Assembly: GCA_902567045.1 (NCBI GenBank) | Contig: CACFLJ010000002.1 | Location: 105,820-169,819 of the forward strand | Direction of reading: 5' to 3' | DNA length: 64,000 nucleotides | Source: an uncultured Pelagibacteraceae bacterium | GTDB taxonomy: Bacteria; Pseudomonadota; Alphaproteobacteria; Pelagibacterales; Pelagibacteraceae | Shown here: positions 61,935 through 64,000 of the stretch, in pieces | How positions within the stretch are numbered: the first letter of the stretch is position 1 | How the letters are laid out: every line of letters starts with the position of its first letter | Notes under the pieces: generated by a model | The model's input: only the letters and a program-made list of their open reading frames with translations | Database searches by the model: none | Told to the model about the DNA's origin: nothing | Program-made: the position numbers and the translations under genes

Positions 61935-62899
61935 TTTATATTTTTTAATTCTTTATAGATATTATTCACTCTATGTACTTCTTGTGCAATATTAAAATAT
62001 CCTTCATATTCAATATCATCTGGAGATACATCAAAATGATAATGTCCAGCATCATTCTTATGCTCATATGAGTGAAAGTGAGTATGCTCACCGGACTCTC
62101 TTAAATTTAATTCTCCCCCCGTAGGATCGCCAGTCCATAAAATAGTATAGCATTGTAATTTTGGTCCAACAGGCTCGTAAAATTGTAGAAAATCTTTTGT
62201 GCATTTCATCAATTGCGGATCATAATATTCATGTTTTATATCCTTATAATCTGGTTGTACGTGTGATCTTATTTTTCCATTCAAAACTCTAAATACACCA
62301 GCAAGAGCAATATGATCTTTATTCCCAATTTTAAGATTTTCTGAAAGTGCTGTTCTTATTGATTGAGGTAATGAACCTTGTTTTCCAATTCTTTTTTTAA
62401 TTTTTAAATATATAACTTCTCCTTTAACTCCATCGGAATAATAAACATTACCTAACCCACCATGTTTGCTTGCGGTATAGTCCTCTACTATACATTCTTT
62501 ATCTTTTCCTACTCTAGCAATTAAAGATCTATTTTCTTTTGTTATAAAGTTTTCATTTATAACCAATTCTCCACAGTGTCCATCAAGGCAAGACATTGCT
62601 CCAGATCCTGCACCAAGTGCGTATGATTTTTCTGATCCTATCATCTTTGAGATTTCTGAATAATCAAATTCAGTTCCAAGATATTTTGGATCATGCATGT
62701 AAGGCTCTCCTCCAACATCGATTATCCTTTGGTTGCCACTCATACCTTCAGATGGACAATCCCAATTTCTTAAATTTGGACAATCAATTACCTCTGTATT
62801 TACACTATCATAATTCTTTGACAGACCTTTATCTAATGCGTTTGATATTTCTTCTAAACTAAATTTTTTGAAAATTCCTTTTTCTATTTTTAATTCCAT
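61931..62899 (-). CDS. DUF1907 (C11orf54/PTD012-type) zinc protein, putative ester hydrolase
   Basis: A 322-residue protein homologous along its length to the vertebrate protein C11orf54: DCPNL near residue 40, RIIDVGGEPY, LGAGSGAMS, and GGxF-RVLNGKIRSHV. The zinc site is clear: His272, His274 and His286 in EHTHF through GHYHFD, followed by a D-x2-EYEGYF end. C11orf54 shows esterase activity in vitro; a natural substrate is not well established. It heads a two-gene leftward unit with the PanB-like gene. Confidence 0.85.
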   Translation of the reverse strand: MELKIEKGIFKKFSLEEISNALDKGLSKNYDSVNTEVIDCPNLRNWDCPSEGMSGNQRIIDVGGEPYMHDPKYLGTEFDYSEISKMIGSEKSYALGAGSGAMSCLDGHCGELVINENFITKENRSLIARVGKDKECIVEDYTASKHGGLGNVYYSDGVKGEVIYLKIKKRIGKQGSLPQSIRTALSENLKIGNKDHIALAGVFRVLNGKIRSHVQPDYKDIKHEYYDPQLMKCTKDFLQFYEPVGPKLQCYTILWTGDPTGGELNLRESGEHTHFHSYEHKNDAGHYHFDVSPDDIEYEGYFNIAQEVHRVNNIYKELKNIK

Positions 62900-62963
62900 A
62901 TATAAATTAGGTACATAATATATTGCATAATTTTTTTACATAAATATATTTCGTTTCTTAAAA

Positions 62964-63908
62964 ATGAATAATAAAGATTTAAAAGTTGCAGTTCTTGGCG
63001 CGGGAGCAATGGGTTGTCTATTTGGAGGCCTGCTTGCTGAAAAAGGTCTTAATGTAATGCTCATTGATGTTTGGAAAGAGCACATTGATGAAATTAATAA
63101 AAATGGTCTTAAAATGGATGGTCATGGTGGTGATAGATTTATAAAGGTACCAGCAACATCAAATCCATCTACAATGGGAAAAGTTGATGCTGTGATAGTC
63201 ATGTGTAAAGCAACAGCTCTGGAACCTGCTTTAAAAAGTATAAAAAACATTATTAACGATAAAACAGTTTTCATGTCTTTTCAAAATGGAATTGGACATG
63301 AAACAATAATTAAAAGTATAGTTGGCGATGAAAAGGTAATCGGGGGAACAACAACTCAAGCATCAAATATCTTAGGCCCTGGTCATATTATGAATCATGC
63401 TGCTCTACCCTCTTGGATTGGAGAATATGATGGTGGGATAACAGATAGAATAACTGAAATTGCTGACACATTTACTGCTCATAATTTAGAAATGATTGCA
63501 GCTGAAGATGTAAAAAAAAGAAAATGGATGAAACTTTTTGCTTTAACCGCAATAGGTCCACTTTCGGCTATTTTTGATCTGCATCACACCGATCTTTACA
63601 TAAATAATAATGCCAACGACATTTCTAGAAGTTTAGGTAAAGAGATAATTTTAGAAACAAGAGATGTTGCTTTAGCAGATGGTGTTGATGTTTCTGAAGA
63701 TGAGTGTTTATTTATGTTCAACAAAATTGTTGATTCAAAACAAACAAATAAGTCTTCAATGGCTTTTGATGTACTTTATAAAAGAAAAACTGAAATTGAT
63801 TTCATAAGTGGCGCTGTATCTAAAATAGGAAAAAAACATGGAATAGCCACACCATTAAATGACCTTATGTACAAAATGATTAAAGTAAAAGAGGGTATGT
63901 ACAGCTAA
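62964..63908 (+). CDS. Ketopantoate reductase (ApbA/PanE) family protein with altered active site
   Basis: A 314-residue NADPH-type reductase of the PanE fold. The nucleotide loop is GAGAMG (12-17), Asn108 lies in FQNGIGHE, the catalytic lysine is Lys190 (KWMKLF), and a TEID segment is near the end. In E. coli PanE, Asn180 and Asn184 follow the catalytic lysine; here those positions are Leu194 and Gly198. A substrate other than ketopantoate is likely. It is divergent from the DUF1907/PanB-like pair across 64 bases. Confidence 0.85.
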   Translation: MNNKDLKVAVLGAGAMGCLFGGLLAEKGLNVMLIDVWKEHIDEINKNGLKMDGHGGDRFIKVPATSNPSTMGKVDAVIVMCKATALEPALKSIKNIINDKTVFMSFQNGIGHETIIKSIVGDEKVIGGTTTQASNILGPGHIMNHAALPSWIGEYDGGITDRITEIADTFTAHNLEMIAAEDVKKRKWMKLFALTAIGPLSAIFDLHHTDLYINNNANDISRSLGKEIILETRDVALADGVDVSEDECLFMFNKIVDSKQTNKSSMAFDVLYKRKTEIDFISGAVSKIGKKHGIATPLNDLMYKMIKVKEGMYS

Positions 63909-64000
63909 ATGCTGAAAATTAGCAAACTAAAGAAAATTAAATCAAACTTCCCAGTCATTGTTGGAGAACAAATAATCAGTAAAAAGGTCTGCAATTCTTT
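63909..64000 (+). CDS. Start of an unidentified gene, 3' partial
   Basis: An open frame begins at an ATG directly after the PanE-like stop and stays open for 30 codons to the window end. It reads MLKISKLKKIKSNF, then PVIVGEQIISKK. The adjacency suggests a cotranscribed gene. The start weakly recalls the N-terminus of aldehyde dehydrogenases, but too little is visible to assign a family. Confidence 0.4.
   Translation, partial: MLKISKLKKIKSNFPVIVGEQIISKKVCNS

Noticed and set aside
1..64000. CRISPR arrays, insertion sequences, prophage or toxin-antitoxin genes.
   Set aside because: No regularly spaced repeats, transposase motifs, integrase or paired toxin/antitoxin genes were seen.

Overview
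The window is about 64 kb of very AT-rich, tightly packed bacterial DNA. Almost every base lies in a gene, no gap between genes exceeds about 130 bases, and many neighbours overlap by 1 to 26 bases. The gene types suggest a streamlined marine alphaproteobacterium, most likely SAR11 (Pelagibacterales) or a close relative: a ProXVW betaine transporter, TRAP and ABC transporters with abundant binding proteins, pseudoazurin, many dehydrogenases for small organic acids, and few regulators. This is inferred from gene content and base composition; there is no rRNA or phylogenetic marker to confirm it. I found no tRNA, rRNA, CRISPR array, insertion sequence or phage gene.

Layout. 1-7.5 kb: the end of a malate/lactate dehydrogenase-type gene, an SMR-like membrane protein, a double winged-helix regulator with direct repeats at its start, a BASS transporter, a phosphotransacetylase-like enzyme, a HisD-family dehydrogenase (possibly for the sulfonate DHPS), a DMT permease and an orphan sugar-type ABC ATPase. 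7.5-13 kb: pseudoazurin, an MFS permease and proW-proV-proX (betaine uptake). 13-19 kb: a hydrolase, an amino-acid racemase, a 1-Cys peroxiredoxin and, divergently, a sulfur operon: sulfide:quinone oxidoreductase, persulfide dioxygenase, a 36-residue peptide with 12 cysteines, cysE and cysK. 19.1-22.6 kb: ten short genes (NTF2-like, cupin, several small alpha/beta-barrel-like proteins, a cupredoxin), many with near-consensus ribosome binding sites. This is the best candidate here for an undescribed system. 22.7-26.5 kb: a second SMR-like protein, then DUF952, an AhpD-like protein, a class-I amidotransferase, a HisN-like phosphatase and a gamma-butyrobetaine-hydroxylase-like dioxygenase.

26.5-42 kb: a long leftward sugar-acid block comprising an IlvD/Edd dehydratase, a 2-hydroxyacid dehydrogenase, a TRAP transporter (P, Q, M), a GarR-like reductase, an SDR, an FAH-family hydrolase, an enolase-superfamily enzyme and an SMP-30 lactonase, ending in PEP carboxylase and CcdA. 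A UxaA-type dehydratase and a DMT permease run divergently. The set implies uptake of a sugar acid and its oxidation to pyruvate-level products. 42.7-58.8 kb: a leftward sugar/polyol block with IolD, inositol-dehydrogenase-like oxidoreductases, a ribose/inositol-type ABC transporter, FucU, ribokinase, an SDR and a ROK kinase, a terminator, then a glucose-type ABC transporter with an SDR and another oxidoreductase. 58.9-64 kb: an aldehyde dehydrogenase and HpaI-family aldolase, then an unusual set: a PanB-like protein without the usual metal ligands, a DUF1907 (C11orf54-type) zinc protein and a PanE-like reductase with altered active-site positions.

A pattern across the window: all four binding-protein genes (proX, dctP, the glucose-type gene and the rbsB-like gene) are followed within 13-24 bases by a stem-loop, and each also has an inverted repeat just upstream. 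This would suit making much more binding protein than membrane permease.
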